Shown here: positions 1-7,927 of the stretch, piece after piece
Layout of the letters: each line of letters starts with the position of its first letter
Position numbering within the stretch: position 1 is the stretch's first letter
From: Modestobacter lapidis
GTDB lineage: Bacteria > Actinomycetota > Actinomycetes > Mycobacteriales > Geodermatophilaceae
DNA length: 64,000 nt
Direction of reading: 5' to 3'
Assembly (NCBI GenBank): GCA_019779905.1
Contig: JABAKE010000010.1
Coordinates: forward strand, 62,001-126,000
The notes under the pieces: generated by a model
Databases searched by the model: none
What the model was told of the DNA's origin: nothing
The model's input: only the letters and a program-made list of their open reading frames with translations
Program-made: the position numbers and the translations under genes

Positions 1-1
1 G

Positions 2-760
2 GCGGCGGTCGAGGCGGCGGTCGAGGCCGGCCGCCCGCACCGCATCTCGGTGACCCCGCTGGCCCCGGTCCGCCCGCCCGCGCCGGCGGCCGGCGCCCGG
101 GCCGTCGTCGCCGTCGCCGGCTCGGCCGGGCTGGCCGACCTCTTCACCGTCGAGGGCGTCACGGTGCTCACCGCGCCGGTGGCCGAGGTCGACGAGGACG
201 CGCTGCTGACCGCCGTGCTCGGCTGCGGCGCCGAGGAGGTCGTGCTGCTGCCCAACTCCGCGGAGCTCCTGGCGGAGGCCGCCCGGGCCGCCGACCGTGC
301 GCGGGTGGCGGGCCGGGACACCGTCGTGGTCCCGACCCGGTCGGCGGTGCAGGGGCTGGCCGCCCTCGCCGTCGCCGACCCCACCCGGCGCCTGGGCGAC
401 GACGTCGTGACGATGACCGAGGCCGCCGCGGCCACCCGCTGGGCCGAGGTCACCGTCGCGACGGAGGAGGCGCTCACCTCGGCCGGCCGGTGCCGGGCCG
501 GCGACGTGCTGGGTGCCGCCGAGGGAGACGTGGTCGTGCTGGGCGCGGACCTGGCCGCGGTGGGCCGTGAGCTGCTCGACCGCCTGCTGTCCGCCGGGGG
601 CGAGCTGGCGACCGTGGTGGTCGGTGCCGACGGCGACGGCGACCTGGCCGCGCTCGGTGACGCCGTCTGTGCCCACCTGGCCACGGTGCACCCCACCGTG
701 GAGGTGGTCCGCTACGCCGGCGGGCCGGGGGCGGTGCCGTTGCTGGTCGGGGTCGAGTGA
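2..760 (+). CDS. DAK2/DhaL-domain protein, C-terminal part (YloV/FakA-like), 5' truncated by window edge
   Basis: The reading frame is open from the first bases, so the start lies upstream of the window. The visible part matches the C-terminal (FakA-type) region of DAK2-domain proteins. It has the VLLPNSAEL stretch followed by VVPTRSAVQGLAAL, and ends with the usual PLLVGVE tail. Family members bind fatty acids or dihydroxyacetone-like substrates with a kinase partner; in actinobacteria the gene normally sits just before recG, as here. The kinase-like N-terminal domain is outside the window, so the substrate cannot be judged. The TGA stop overlaps the first bases of a dispersed repeat (757-828). 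Confidence 0.85.
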   Translation, partial: AAVEAAVEAGRPHRISVTPLAPVRPPAPAAGARAVVAVAGSAGLADLFTVEGVTVLTAPVAEVDEDALLTAVLGCGAEEVVLLPNSAELLAEAARAADRARVAGRDTVVVPTRSAVQGLAALAVADPTRRLGDDVVTMTEAAAATRWAEVTVATEEALTSAGRCRAGDVLGAAEGDVVVLGADLAAVGRELLDRLLSAGGELATVVVGADGDGDLAALGDAVCAHLATVHPTVEVVRYAGGPGAVPLLVGVE

Positions 761-828
761 GCGAGCTCGCGAGCGAACGCGGGGGCACAGCACGTCCGCG
801 GAGCGGCCGACGAGCGCAGCGAGGAGGT
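757..828 (+). repeat. Dispersed 5'-leader repeat, family B, copy 1 (upstream of recG)
   Basis: The element begins GTGAGCGAGCTCGCGAGC, has a central GCACAGCAC, and ends GGCCGACGAGCGCAGCGAGG. The same three blocks in the same order occur at 56405-56481 (before ispG) and, on the minus strand, at 53655-53731 (before the DUF2631 gene). In every copy the last block contains the purine-rich GAGGA that serves as the ribosome-binding site of the next gene. Here GAGGAGG at 821-827 is 10 nt before the recG GTG. Confidence 0.75.
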
Positions 829-837
829 GGCTGAGCA

Positions 838-3033
838 GTGATCGCGATGGACACCCCGCTGGTCAAGGTGGTCGGGCCCAGGACGGCGAAGGCGATGGCC
901 GACCAGCTGGCCCTGCGCACGGTGCGCGACCTGCTGCGGCACTACCCGCGCCGGTACGCCAGGCGCGGTGAGATGGCCAGGCTCGACGGCCTCGAGGTGG
1001 GCGACCGGGTCACCGTGCTGGCCCAGGTCCGGAGCGTCTCCACCCGGCCGATGCGACAGCGCCGCGGCAACCTCACCGAGGTCACCGTCGGCGACGGCGC
1101 CGGCAGCATGCGGCTGGTCTTCTTCAACCACCGGCACGCCCACCTCGCGGTGGGGGAGTGGGGGCTGTTCGCCGGCACCGTCGGGAAATGGCAGGGCGCC
1201 CTGCAGTTCACCCATCCCGACTGCCACGTGATCACCGGGGACGACGACGACTGGGCGCGTGCCCTGGTGCCGATCTACCCGGCCAGCAAGGACGTCTCCA
1301 GCTGGGTGATCCAGAAGTCGGTCAAGCTGCTGCTGGCCGATCCGCACGCGCTGGAGGGCGCGCTCGACGACCCGGTGCCCGAGGCGGTCCGCCGCCGTCA
1401 CGGGCTGGTCACCCTGGCCACGGCGCTGCTGCACAAGCACCGGCCCGAGAGCACGGCGCAGGTCGAGCAGGCCGATGAGCGGCTCAAGTGGGACGAGGCG
1501 CTGGTCCTGCAGGTCACCCTGGCCGCGCGGCGCCGCGCGGCCGCGCTCGAGCCCGGCATCGCCCGGCCGCGGCGCGGCGGCGGCCTGCTCGACGCCGTCG
1601 ACGAGCGGCTGCCGTTCTCCCTCACCGAGGGGCAGCAGGAGGTGGGTGCGGAGCTCGCCGCCGAGCTGGCCCGCGAGCAGCCGATGAACCGGCTGCTGCA
1701 GGGTGAGGTCGGCTCGGGCAAGACCGTCGTCGCGCTGCGTGCCATGGCCCAGGTGGTCGATGCCGGGGGGCAGGCCGCGCTGCTGGCCCCCACCGAGGTG
1801 CTCGCCGCGCAGCACGCGCGCAGCCTCGCCGCGATCCTCGGTCCGCTCGGCCGGGCCGGGGAGCTGGACGGCGATCCGGCGGGCACCCGGGTCACCCTGC
1901 TCACCGGCTCGCAGAAGGCGGCCGTCCGGCGCTCGGCCCGCGCCGCGGTGGCCGACGGCAGCGCGGGGATCGTCGTGGGCACGCACGCGCTGCTCCAGGA
2001 GGGGGTCGAGTTCGCCGACCTCGGGCTGGTCGTGGTCGACGAGCAGCACCGGTTCGGCGTCGAGCAGCGCGACGCGCTGCGCGCCAAGGGCGCCCGCCCG
2101 CCGCACGTGCTGGTCATGACCGCCACGCCCATCCCGCGCACGGTGGCGATGACCGTCTACGGCGACCTCGAGACCTCCACGTTGCGCCAGCTGCCGGCCG
2201 GCCGCGGCGGGGTGTCCAGCTCGGTGGTGCCGGTGGGGGAGAAGCCCGCCTGGCTGGACCGGGCGTGGGCCCGGGTGCGCGAGGAGGTCGCCGCCGGCCG
2301 GCAGGCCTATGTCGTCTGCCCGCGGATCGGCGAGGAGGAGGGCGCCGGCGGCAGGGACGACGACGGCCCCGACGACGCCGACGGTGCCCCGCCGGAGGAG
2401 AAGGGCGCCGGCGACCGGCGCCCGCCGCTGGCGGTGCTCGACGTCGCGGAGGGGCTGCGCGCCGGGCCGCTGTCGGCGCTGCGGGTCGAGGTGCTGCACG
2501 GCCGGCTGACCCCGGAGGACAAGGAGGCCCGGATGCGGGCCTTTGCCGCCGGCGAGGTCGACGTCCTGGTCGCCACCACCGTCGTCGAGGTCGGCGTGGA
2601 CGTCCCGAACGCGACGGTGATGGTGGTGATGGACGCCGACCGGTTCGGGGTCAGCCAGCTGCACCAGCTGCGCGGCCGGGTCGCGCGCGGCGCTCACGCC
2701 GGGCTGTGCCTGCTGGTCAGCGAGGTGTCCTCGTCCTCGGCCACCGGTCAGCGGCTGGCCGCGGTGGCTGCCACCACCGACGGTTTCCAGCTGGCCCGGC
2801 TCGACCTGGAGACCCGCCGCGAGGGCGACGTGCTCGGCGCCGCGCAGTCCGGCCGCCGGTCGGGGGTCAGGCTGCTGTCCCTGCTCGACGACGAGGCGCT
2901 CATCGCCGAGGCCAGGGCCGAGGCCACCGCGCTGGTCGAGCACGGCGGCGGGCTGGCCGACCACCCGGAGCTCGCCGCCGAGGTCGCCGCGCTGGCCCTG
3001 GACGACCGCGCCGACTACCTGGAGAAGGCGTGA
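838..3033 (+). CDS. recG: ATP-dependent DNA helicase RecG
   Basis: RecG remodels stalled replication forks and branch-migrates Holliday junctions. The 731-aa product has an N-terminal wedge/OB-fold region, then helicase motifs: Walker A GEVGSGKT near residue 285, DEQH near 400 with FGVEQR after it, and MTATPIPRT (motif III). The C-terminal helicase lobe contains the conserved QLRGRVAR. A low-complexity acidic insert (about residues 500-525, rich in D, E and G) separates the two helicase lobes. The GTG at 838 is chosen because GAGGAGG lies 10 nt upstream; an ATG at 847 is the alternative. The stop overlaps the rsmD start as GTGA, so the two are probably translationally coupled. Confidence 0.95.
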   Translation: MIAMDTPLVKVVGPRTAKAMADQLALRTVRDLLRHYPRRYARRGEMARLDGLEVGDRVTVLAQVRSVSTRPMRQRRGNLTEVTVGDGAGSMRLVFFNHRHAHLAVGEWGLFAGTVGKWQGALQFTHPDCHVITGDDDDWARALVPIYPASKDVSSWVIQKSVKLLLADPHALEGALDDPVPEAVRRRHGLVTLATALLHKHRPESTAQVEQADERLKWDEALVLQVTLAARRRAAALEPGIARPRRGGGLLDAVDERLPFSLTEGQQEVGAELAAELAREQPMNRLLQGEVGSGKTVVALRAMAQVVDAGGQAALLAPTEVLAAQHARSLAAILGPLGRAGELDGDPAGTRVTLLTGSQKAAVRRSARAAVADGSAGIVVGTHALLQEGVEFADLGLVVVDEQHRFGVEQRDALRAKGARPPHVLVMTATPIPRTVAMTVYGDLETSTLRQLPAGRGGVSSSVVPVGEKPAWLDRAWARVREEVAAGRQAYVVCPRIGEEEGAGGRDDDGPDDADGAPPEEKGAGDRRPPLAVLDVAEGLRAGPLSALRVEVLHGRLTPEDKEARMRAFAAGEVDVLVATTVVEVGVDVPNATVMVVMDADRFGVSQLHQLRGRVARGAHAGLCLLVSEVSSSSATGQRLAAVAATTDGFQLARLDLETRREGDVLGAAQSGRRSGVRLLSLLDDEALIAEARAEATALVEHGGGLADHPELAAEVAALALDDRADYLEKA

Positions 3034-3584
3034 CCCGGGTCATCGCCGGGGCCGCCCGGGGCCGGCGGCTGGCCGTGCCCTCCTCCGGCGTCCGGCCGAC
3101 CGGCGACCGGGCGAAGGAGGGGCTGTTCAACTCGCTGGGCTCCCTGCTCGACCTCGACGGCGCCCGGGTGCTCGACCTCTACGCCGGGTCGGGCGCCCTG
3201 GGGCTGGAAGCGCTGTCCCGCGGGGCCGTCGAGGCGGTGCTGGTCGAGAACGGGCCGCGGGTGCTGCCGGTGCTGCGGGCCAACGTCGCCGCGGTCGGGC
3301 TCCCTGGAGCCCGGGTGATCGGCGCCGCGGTGTCCTCCGTCGTCACCGGGCCGGCGCCGGCCGCCTTCGATCTGGTGCTGGCCGACCCGCCGTACGCGGT
3401 GGGTGTCCCGCAGGTGCTCGGCGTGCTTCAGGCCCTCCTCGACGGCGGGTGGCTGGCTCCCGAGGCGGTGGTCATGGTCGAGCGGTCCAGCCGCGAGGAA
3501 CCGTGGGCGTGGCCGACACCCCTGACCGCCGTCCGCGATCGGCGCTACGGGGAGGCCGTGCTCCGGTACGGTCGGGCACCGTGA
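3030..3584 (+). CDS. rsmD: 16S rRNA (guanine(966)-N2)-methyltransferase RsmD
   Basis: RsmD methylates G966 of 16S rRNA using SAM. The 184-aa protein opens with IAGAARGRRLAVP and has the GVRPTGDRAKEGLFN segment. The SAM-binding motif LDLYAGSGALGLEALSRGA lies near residue 50, and the catalytic N-methyltransferase motif DPPY near residue 115. The start is the GTG that overlaps the recG stop by four bases. The stop overlaps the GTG of coaD in the same way. The rsmD-coaD pair is conserved in actinobacteria. Confidence 0.93.
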   Translation: MTRVIAGAARGRRLAVPSSGVRPTGDRAKEGLFNSLGSLLDLDGARVLDLYAGSGALGLEALSRGAVEAVLVENGPRVLPVLRANVAAVGLPGARVIGAAVSSVVTGPAPAAFDLVLADPPYAVGVPQVLGVLQALLDGGWLAPEAVVMVERSSREEPWAWPTPLTAVRDRRYGEAVLRYGRAP

Positions 3585-4066
3585 GGCGAGCGGTCTGTCC
3601 TGGTTCGTTCGACCCGGTCACCAACGGCCATGTCGACGTCATCACCCGTGCCGCCGCCCTCTACGACGAGCTGGTGGTGGCCGTGCTGGTGAATCCGGGC
3701 AAGGCCGGCCTCTTCGGGGTCGAGGAGCGCATGGCGCTGCTGCGCGAGACCGTCGTGGACCTGCCCAACGTCACCGTCGACAGCTTCGAGGGCCTGCTCG
3801 TCGAGTACTGCCGGGCCAACGACGTGCCGGTCATCGTCAAGGGGCTGCGCGCCGTCGGTGACTTCGAGTACGAGCTGCAGATGGCCCAGATGAACCGTGA
3901 GCTGGCCGGGATCGAGACGCTCTTCGTGCCCACCGCCCCGCAGGTCGGGCACCTGTCCTCCAGCCTGGTCAAGCAGATCGCGAAGTTCGGCGGCGACGTC
4001 TCGTCGCTGGTGCCCACGGGCGTCAACGACCGGCTCGTGGCGCAGGGGATGGGGCCCACGCCATGA
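3581..4066 (+). CDS. coaD: Phosphopantetheine adenylyltransferase
   Basis: CoaD transfers AMP from ATP to 4'-phosphopantetheine, the penultimate step of coenzyme A synthesis. The 161-aa product has the usual family length. It begins RRAVCPGSFDPVTNGH, with the nucleotidyltransferase TxGH signature at TNGH. The second nucleotide-binding element, normally ISSTxxR, reads LSSSLVKQ here, a normal actinobacterial variant. The start (GTG) overlaps the rsmD stop and the stop overlaps the ATG of the next gene. Confidence 0.95.
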   Translation: MRRAVCPGSFDPVTNGHVDVITRAAALYDELVVAVLVNPGKAGLFGVEERMALLRETVVDLPNVTVDSFEGLLVEYCRANDVPVIVKGLRAVGDFEYELQMAQMNRELAGIETLFVPTAPQVGHLSSSLVKQIAKFGGDVSSLVPTGVNDRLVAQGMGPTP

Positions 4067-4752
4067 CCGAGGTGGTGTACCGGCTCTACGAGACCGTCGA
4101 CGAGCTGACCACGGTCATCGAGAACGCCCGCAGCGTGCCGATGTCGGGATCGTGCATGGTCCCGCGCGACCACCTGCTCGACCTGCTCGACGAGCTGCGG
4201 GAGTCCTTGCCCGAGGAGGTGCAGCAGGCCGGCGCGATCGTCGAGCAGCGCACCGAGATCCTGCAGCAGGCGCAGGCCGAGGCCGAGCGGTTGACCGGGC
4301 GCACCCGCAGCGAGACCGAGCAGGTCATCGGCTCGGCCCGTCTGCAGCGCGACGAGCTGATCGGTACCGCCCGCCGGCAGCGCGACGAGGTGATCGCCGC
4401 GGCCCAGGACCAGGCCGACCAGGTCCTGGCCGACGCCGAGGCCGAGGCCGAGGCGCTGGTCGCCGAGGGGCGACGCCGGCGCGACCAGTTGATCGCCGAC
4501 GGCGAGGCCCGGCGGGCCGAACTGGTCGCCGCCGCGCAGGAGGAGCACGACCGGCTGGTCACCGAGACCGAGGTCTACCGCAGCGCGGTCGGCCGGGCCG
4601 ACGAACTGGGTGCGCAGACCGTGGCGGAGGTGGCGCGCATGCGCGCCGAGGTCGACGGGTACGTCGACACCCGGCTGGCCGACTTCGGGAACACGCTGGC
4701 CCACATGGTGCGTTCGGTCGACCAGGCGCGGACCAACCTGCGCCAGCCCTGA
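4063..4752 (+). CDS. sepIVA: SepIVA-like DivIVA-family coiled-coil division protein
   Basis: The 229-aa product has an N-terminal DivIVA-like segment (VYRLYETVDEL, then VPMSGSCMVPRDHLLDLLDEL), followed by a long, charged, Ala/Glu/Gln-rich coiled coil with repeated RDELI/RDEVI elements from about residue 75 to 185. This matches SepIVA (M. tuberculosis Rv2927c), which acts in septum placement and cell elongation and lies in the same place between coaD and the DUF177 gene in related genomes. Membrane association would be through the N-terminal module, since no membrane span is seen. It overlaps the coaD stop by ATGA. The functional assignment is by family and synteny. Confidence 0.8.
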   Translation: MTEVVYRLYETVDELTTVIENARSVPMSGSCMVPRDHLLDLLDELRESLPEEVQQAGAIVEQRTEILQQAQAEAERLTGRTRSETEQVIGSARLQRDELIGTARRQRDEVIAAAQDQADQVLADAEAEAEALVAEGRRRRDQLIADGEARRAELVAAAQEEHDRLVTETEVYRSAVGRADELGAQTVAEVARMRAEVDGYVDTRLADFGNTLAHMVRSVDQARTNLRQP

Positions 4753-4792
4753 CCGTTCCCGGCGGCCAGCGAGGCGCGGTGCGGCGATCGGG

Positions 4793-4798
4793 TAGGCT
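4793..4798 (+). promoter_or_regulatory. Candidate -10 element for yceD-rpmF-rnc-mutM
   Basis: TAGGCT in the context GGTAGGCTGAC fits the TAnnnT -10 of actinobacterial housekeeping promoters. It lies in the 127-bp gap between sepIVA and yceD, predicting a 5' leader of about 75 nt. No convincing -35 was seen. Confidence 0.4.
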
Positions 4799-4879
4799 GA
4801 CAGCTCTGTCCGGTCGCTGACGCCCCTCCTCCGGAGGGTCCCGCGCCGGCCGCCCCCACTGCCGACAACGAGTACTGAC

Positions 4880-5542
4880 ATGCCTGCTGCCTCATCGCCC
4901 CGCCCTGGTGCCGCGTCCACGGACGTCCGGCGCTCCGCCGCCGACCCTTGGAAGCTGGACCTGCGGGAGCTCGGCCGGCGCGCCGGCTCCATGCGGGAGT
5001 GGAACGCCACCCTGCCCGCCCCGGCGGGCTGGGGGGTCGAGATGATCGGCGTGCCCGAGGGCGCCCCGGTGCAGCTGCACCTGCGGCTGGAGTCGGTCAT
5101 GGAGGGCGTGCTGGTCTCCGGCCAGGTCGACGTCCCCGTGGCCGGTCAGTGCGCGCGCTGCCTGGAGCCGGTCACCGACTCCCTGGAGCTGGACGTCCAG
5201 GAGCTCTACGCCTACGCCGGCAGCACCACCGAGGCCACCAGCGAGGAGGACGAGGTGCGCCGGATCGACGGCGAGCACCTCGACCTGGCCCCGCTGGTCC
5301 GGGACGCCGTCGTCCTGACCCTGCCGCTGTCCCCGACCTGCACCCCCGACTGCGCCGGGTTGTGCGTGGACTGCGGAGAGCGGCTGGACGACCTGCCCGC
5401 CGACCACTCGCACGAGGTTCTCGACCCCCGATGGGCCGGGCTCGCCGCCCGCCTCGCCGGAGAGACCGACAGTGCCGAGAAGACCGACAGCGCGGAGGGG
5501 CCCCAGCCGGGGTCCGCTCGCACCAACCCAGAGGAGATCTGA
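4880..5542 (+). CDS. YceD/DUF177 family protein
   Basis: DUF177 proteins are linked to 23S rRNA or ribosomal large-subunit maturation in bacteria and plastids. The gene is nearly always next to rpmF, as here. The 220-aa product carries the family core [20 protein letters not shown] (about residues 92-111) and the cysteine pairs CTPDC and CVDCGERL near residues 154-172, which look metal-binding. The first 15 residues are Pro/Ala-rich and may be poorly conserved; an internal start is possible. The stop is two bases before the rpmF start codon, so the genes are cotranscribed. Confidence 0.88.
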   Translation: MPAASSPRPGAASTDVRRSAADPWKLDLRELGRRAGSMREWNATLPAPAGWGVEMIGVPEGAPVQLHLRLESVMEGVLVSGQVDVPVAGQCARCLEPVTDSLELDVQELYAYAGSTTEATSEEDEVRRIDGEHLDLAPLVRDAVVLTLPLSPTCTPDCAGLCVDCGERLDDLPADHSHEVLDPRWAGLAARLAGETDSAEKTDSAEGPQPGSARTNPEEI

Positions 5543-5544
5543 CC

Positions 5545-5724
5545 GTGGCCGTCCCGAAGAGGAAGATGTCCCGGAGCAACACCCGCTCCCGCCGGTCGCA
5601 GTGGAAGGCCAGTGCCCCCACCCTGACCCCGTGCCCGAACCGCGCCTGCGGTGAGCTCAAGCCCCCGCACCAGGCGTGCCCGACCTGCGGCCAGCACGAC
5701 GGCCGCCAGGTCCTCGCGGTCTGA
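5545..5724 (+). CDS. rpmF: 50S ribosomal protein L32
   Basis: The 59-aa basic protein begins [20 protein letters not shown] after the initiator, the invariant L32 N-terminus. It has a four-cysteine zinc ribbon (CPNRAC and CPTCG), so this is the zinc-binding C+ form. The start is GTG with GAGGAG 8 nt upstream, inside the end of yceD. Confidence 0.95.
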   Translation: MAVPKRKMSRSNTRSRRSQWKASAPTLTPCPNRACGELKPPHQACPTCGQHDGRQVLAV

Positions 5725-5747
5725 CCCGGACCCCGCGTAGGCCCGGC

Positions 5748-6545
5748 GTGACGAGGACGACCTCTCCGACGGTGTCCCCGGGCGGCCAGGCCGCGACCGG
5801 GGCCACCGTCGGCCGTCCGCCGGGTCCGCACGACGTCGGCCCGGCGCACTCCGAGCGCGCCGCCGCCTGGCTGCTCGACGCCCTCGGTGTCGAGCTCCCC
5901 GGCGACCTGCTCACCCTGACGCTGACCCACCGCTCGTACGCCTACGAGCACGGTGGGCTGCCGACCAACGAACGCCTGGAGTTCCTGGGCGACTCGGTCC
6001 TCGGCCTGGTCGTCACCGACGAGCTCTACCGCAGCCGTCCCGGCCTGCCCGAGGGGCAGCTGGCCAAGCTGCGCGCCTCGGTGGTCAACATGACGTCCCT
6101 GGCGCAGGTCGCCCGTGCCCTGGGCGACGGCGGCATCGGCCCGCACCTGCTGCTGGGCCGGGGCGAGCAGACCACCGGCGGCCGGGAGAAGGACTCGATT
6201 CTCGCCGACGCCCTCGAGGCGCTGCTCGGTGCGGTGCACCTGGCTCTCGGGCTGGACACCGCCGCCGCGCTCGTGCACCGGCTGTTCGACCCGCTGCTGG
6301 CCGAGTCGGCCACCCGTGGCGCCGGCCTGGACTGGAAGACCAGCCTCCAGGAGCTGGGCGCGGCCCAGGGCCTGGGTGCCCCGGCCTACGACGTCCAGGA
6401 CGACGGCCCCGACCATGCCAAGACGTTCACCGCCGTGGTGATGCTCGGCGGCACCGTGCACGGCCGCGGCACCGGGCGCACGAAGAAGGCCGCCGAGCAG
6501 GAAGCCGCCGAGGCCGCCTGGCGCGCCCTCACCGTCGAGGACTGA
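5748..6545 (+). CDS. rnc: Ribonuclease III
   Basis: RNase III cuts double-stranded RNA, including rRNA precursors. The catalytic domain holds the signature [16 protein letters not shown], and the second acidic motif is in [17 protein letters not shown]-terminal dsRNA-binding domain runs from about [13 protein letters not shown] to the end ([18 protein letters not shown]). The first 45 or so residues are low complexity, so the start is uncertain: GTG 5748 is used, and GTG 5772 is an in-frame alternative. The gene is followed after 3 bp by mutM. Confidence 0.93.
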   Translation: MTRTTSPTVSPGGQAATGATVGRPPGPHDVGPAHSERAAAWLLDALGVELPGDLLTLTLTHRSYAYEHGGLPTNERLEFLGDSVLGLVVTDELYRSRPGLPEGQLAKLRASVVNMTSLAQVARALGDGGIGPHLLLGRGEQTTGGREKDSILADALEALLGAVHLALGLDTAAALVHRLFDPLLAESATRGAGLDWKTSLQELGAAQGLGAPAYDVQDDGPDHAKTFTAVVMLGGTVHGRGTGRTKKAAEQEAAEAAWRALTVED

Positions 6546-6548
6546 TCC

Positions 6549-7424
6549 GTGCCCGAGCTACCCGAGGTCGAGGTGGTCCGGCGCGGGCTGGACCGCTGGG
6601 TGACCGGCCGCACGATCGCCGAGGTGCAGGTCCACCACCCCCGGGCCGTCCGCCGGCACCTCGAGGGCGCCGGCCACTTCGTGGCCGCGCTGACCGGCCG
6701 CACCCTGACCGCCGCCCACCGGCGCGGCAAGTACCTGTGGCTGCCGATGACCGAGCCGGACGGGGTGCCCTCCGGCCGCGCGCTCGTCGCCCACCTGGGC
6801 ATGAGCGGCCAGCTGCTGGTCGAGAAGCCGGAGGAGCCCGACGAGGTGCACCTGCGGGCCCGGTTCCGGTTCACCGACGGTGGCCACGAGCTGCGGTTCG
6901 TCGACCAGCGCACCTTCGGTGGGCTGGCCGTCGAGGAGGACGGCGGGGGTCTGCCGCCGCGACTGGCACACATCGCCACCGACCCGCTGGACCCCGGCTT
7001 CGACGTCGACGCCTTCAGCGCTGCCCTGCGGCGCCGGCGCACCGAGGTCAAGCGCGCCCTGCTGGACCAGACTCTCATCGGCGGAGTGGGCAACATCTAC
7101 GCCGACGAATCGTTGTGGCGGGCCCGGCTGCACGGCACCCGGCCGACCGACCGGCTCACCCGCGCGCAGGCGGCCGACCTGCTCGACGGCGTCCGGGACG
7201 TGCTCGGCGAGAGCCTCGAGCAGGGCGGCACCTCCTTCGACTCGCTGTACGTCGACGTCAACGGGCAGAGCGGCTACTTCTCCCGCCACCTCGCCGTCTA
7301 CGGCCAGCAGGACCGGCCCTGCCCGCGCTGCGGGACGCCGGTGGTCCGGGAGTCGTTCATGAACCGATCCAGCTACAGCTGCCCGCGGTGCCAGCCGCGA
7401 CCCCGCACCCGGAGCGCAGGGTGA
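6549..7424 (+). CDS. mutM: Formamidopyrimidine-DNA glycosylase
   Basis: MutM (Fpg) removes 8-oxoguanine and other oxidised purines and cleaves the abasic site. The 291-aa product starts [14 protein letters not shown], giving the catalytic Pro2 and Glu3. The conserved lysine lies in RRGKYLWL (about residue 60). The helix-two-turn-helix motif reads [12 protein letters not shown]. The C-terminal zinc finger has CPRCG and CPRCQ cysteine pairs. The GTG start lies 3 bp after the rnc stop. The 225 bp that follow hold no other convincing gene. Confidence 0.95.
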   Translation: MPELPEVEVVRRGLDRWVTGRTIAEVQVHHPRAVRRHLEGAGHFVAALTGRTLTAAHRRGKYLWLPMTEPDGVPSGRALVAHLGMSGQLLVEKPEEPDEVHLRARFRFTDGGHELRFVDQRTFGGLAVEEDGGGLPPRLAHIATDPLDPGFDVDAFSAALRRRRTEVKRALLDQTLIGGVGNIYADESLWRARLHGTRPTDRLTRAQAADLLDGVRDVLGESLEQGGTSFDSLYVDVNGQSGYFSRHLAVYGQQDRPCPRCGTPVVRESFMNRSSYSCPRCQPRPRTRSAG

Positions 7425-7539
7425 CCGGCGTCGAGGTGGGTCCCGAGGCGGCTGCGGGTGCCGACGACGGAGGCCGTTGCTGCACCCTGGCGTGACGAAG
7501 ACGACACCGCCCCGACACGAGTGAGTCGCCCCCGTGCCG

Positions 7540-7568
7540 TTGACCGAGGTCCGGTCCGGTGTCACCCT
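7540..7568 (+). promoter_or_regulatory. Candidate promoter for the small coiled-coil gene and smc
   Basis: TTGACC (7540-7545) is followed after 17 nt by CACCCT (7563-7568). The -35 is good and the -10 is weak. It lies about 80 nt before the small gene at 7650, in the only sizeable gap of this stretch. Confidence 0.3.
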
Positions 7569-7649
7569 GAGTACACCCCGCCCCCGCGCGCAGACCGCCT
7601 CCGGACGGTGCCACGGGGTCCCTCCTGCACTGGAAAGGCCGCCCAAGCC

Positions 7650-7856
7650 ATGGCCAAGGCCCTGTTCGGTTCCGTCGTCGCTCCGCACGAGCTGCGAGTA
7701 GCCGAGGAGAACGCAGCTCTGCGGGCCCGGGTCCGGCGTCTCGAGGCCCAGGTCGCGGTGCTCCAGGAGGAGCGCGACGCGACCATCGCCCGCGAGCTGC
7801 TCGGCATGGCCGAGGAGCCGGTCGGCGCCCCCGCGCTCGCGAGCACCTCGGCATAA
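7650..7856 (+). CDS. Small coiled-coil protein, conserved next to smc in actinobacteria
   Basis: The 68-aa product begins MAKALFGSVVAPHELRVAEE, followed by a short heptad-like helix (LRARVRRLEAQVAVLQEER). It resembles a family of small actinobacterial proteins that I recall as starting MAKALxGxV, with a basic coiled coil. The ATG at 7650 is preferred over a longer in-frame start at 7458 because the extra N-terminus is low complexity and unlike the family. Function is unknown. No membrane segment or signal peptide is seen. A hairpin repeat separates it from smc. Confidence 0.65.
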   Translation: MAKALFGSVVAPHELRVAEENAALRARVRRLEAQVAVLQEERDATIARELLGMAEEPVGAPALASTSA

Positions 7857-7873
7857 TCGGACTCTGCTTGCAT

Positions 7874-7927
7874 GGCCCCGTCCAGAGGCTCGCCGCGAGC
7901 TCGCGAGTGGTGAGGGGGACGGGGCCC
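7874..7927 (-). repeat. Intergenic hairpin repeat, family A, copy 1 (upstream of smc)
   Basis: Outer arms GGCCCCGTCC and GGACGGGGCC pair over 10 bp, enclosing the family core with GAGCTCGCGAG. The orientation is reversed relative to the copies after glnB, rpsB and tsf. The downstream arm overlaps the purine-rich GAGGGGG that should be the smc ribosome-binding site, and ends at the smc start codon. Confidence 0.75.
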
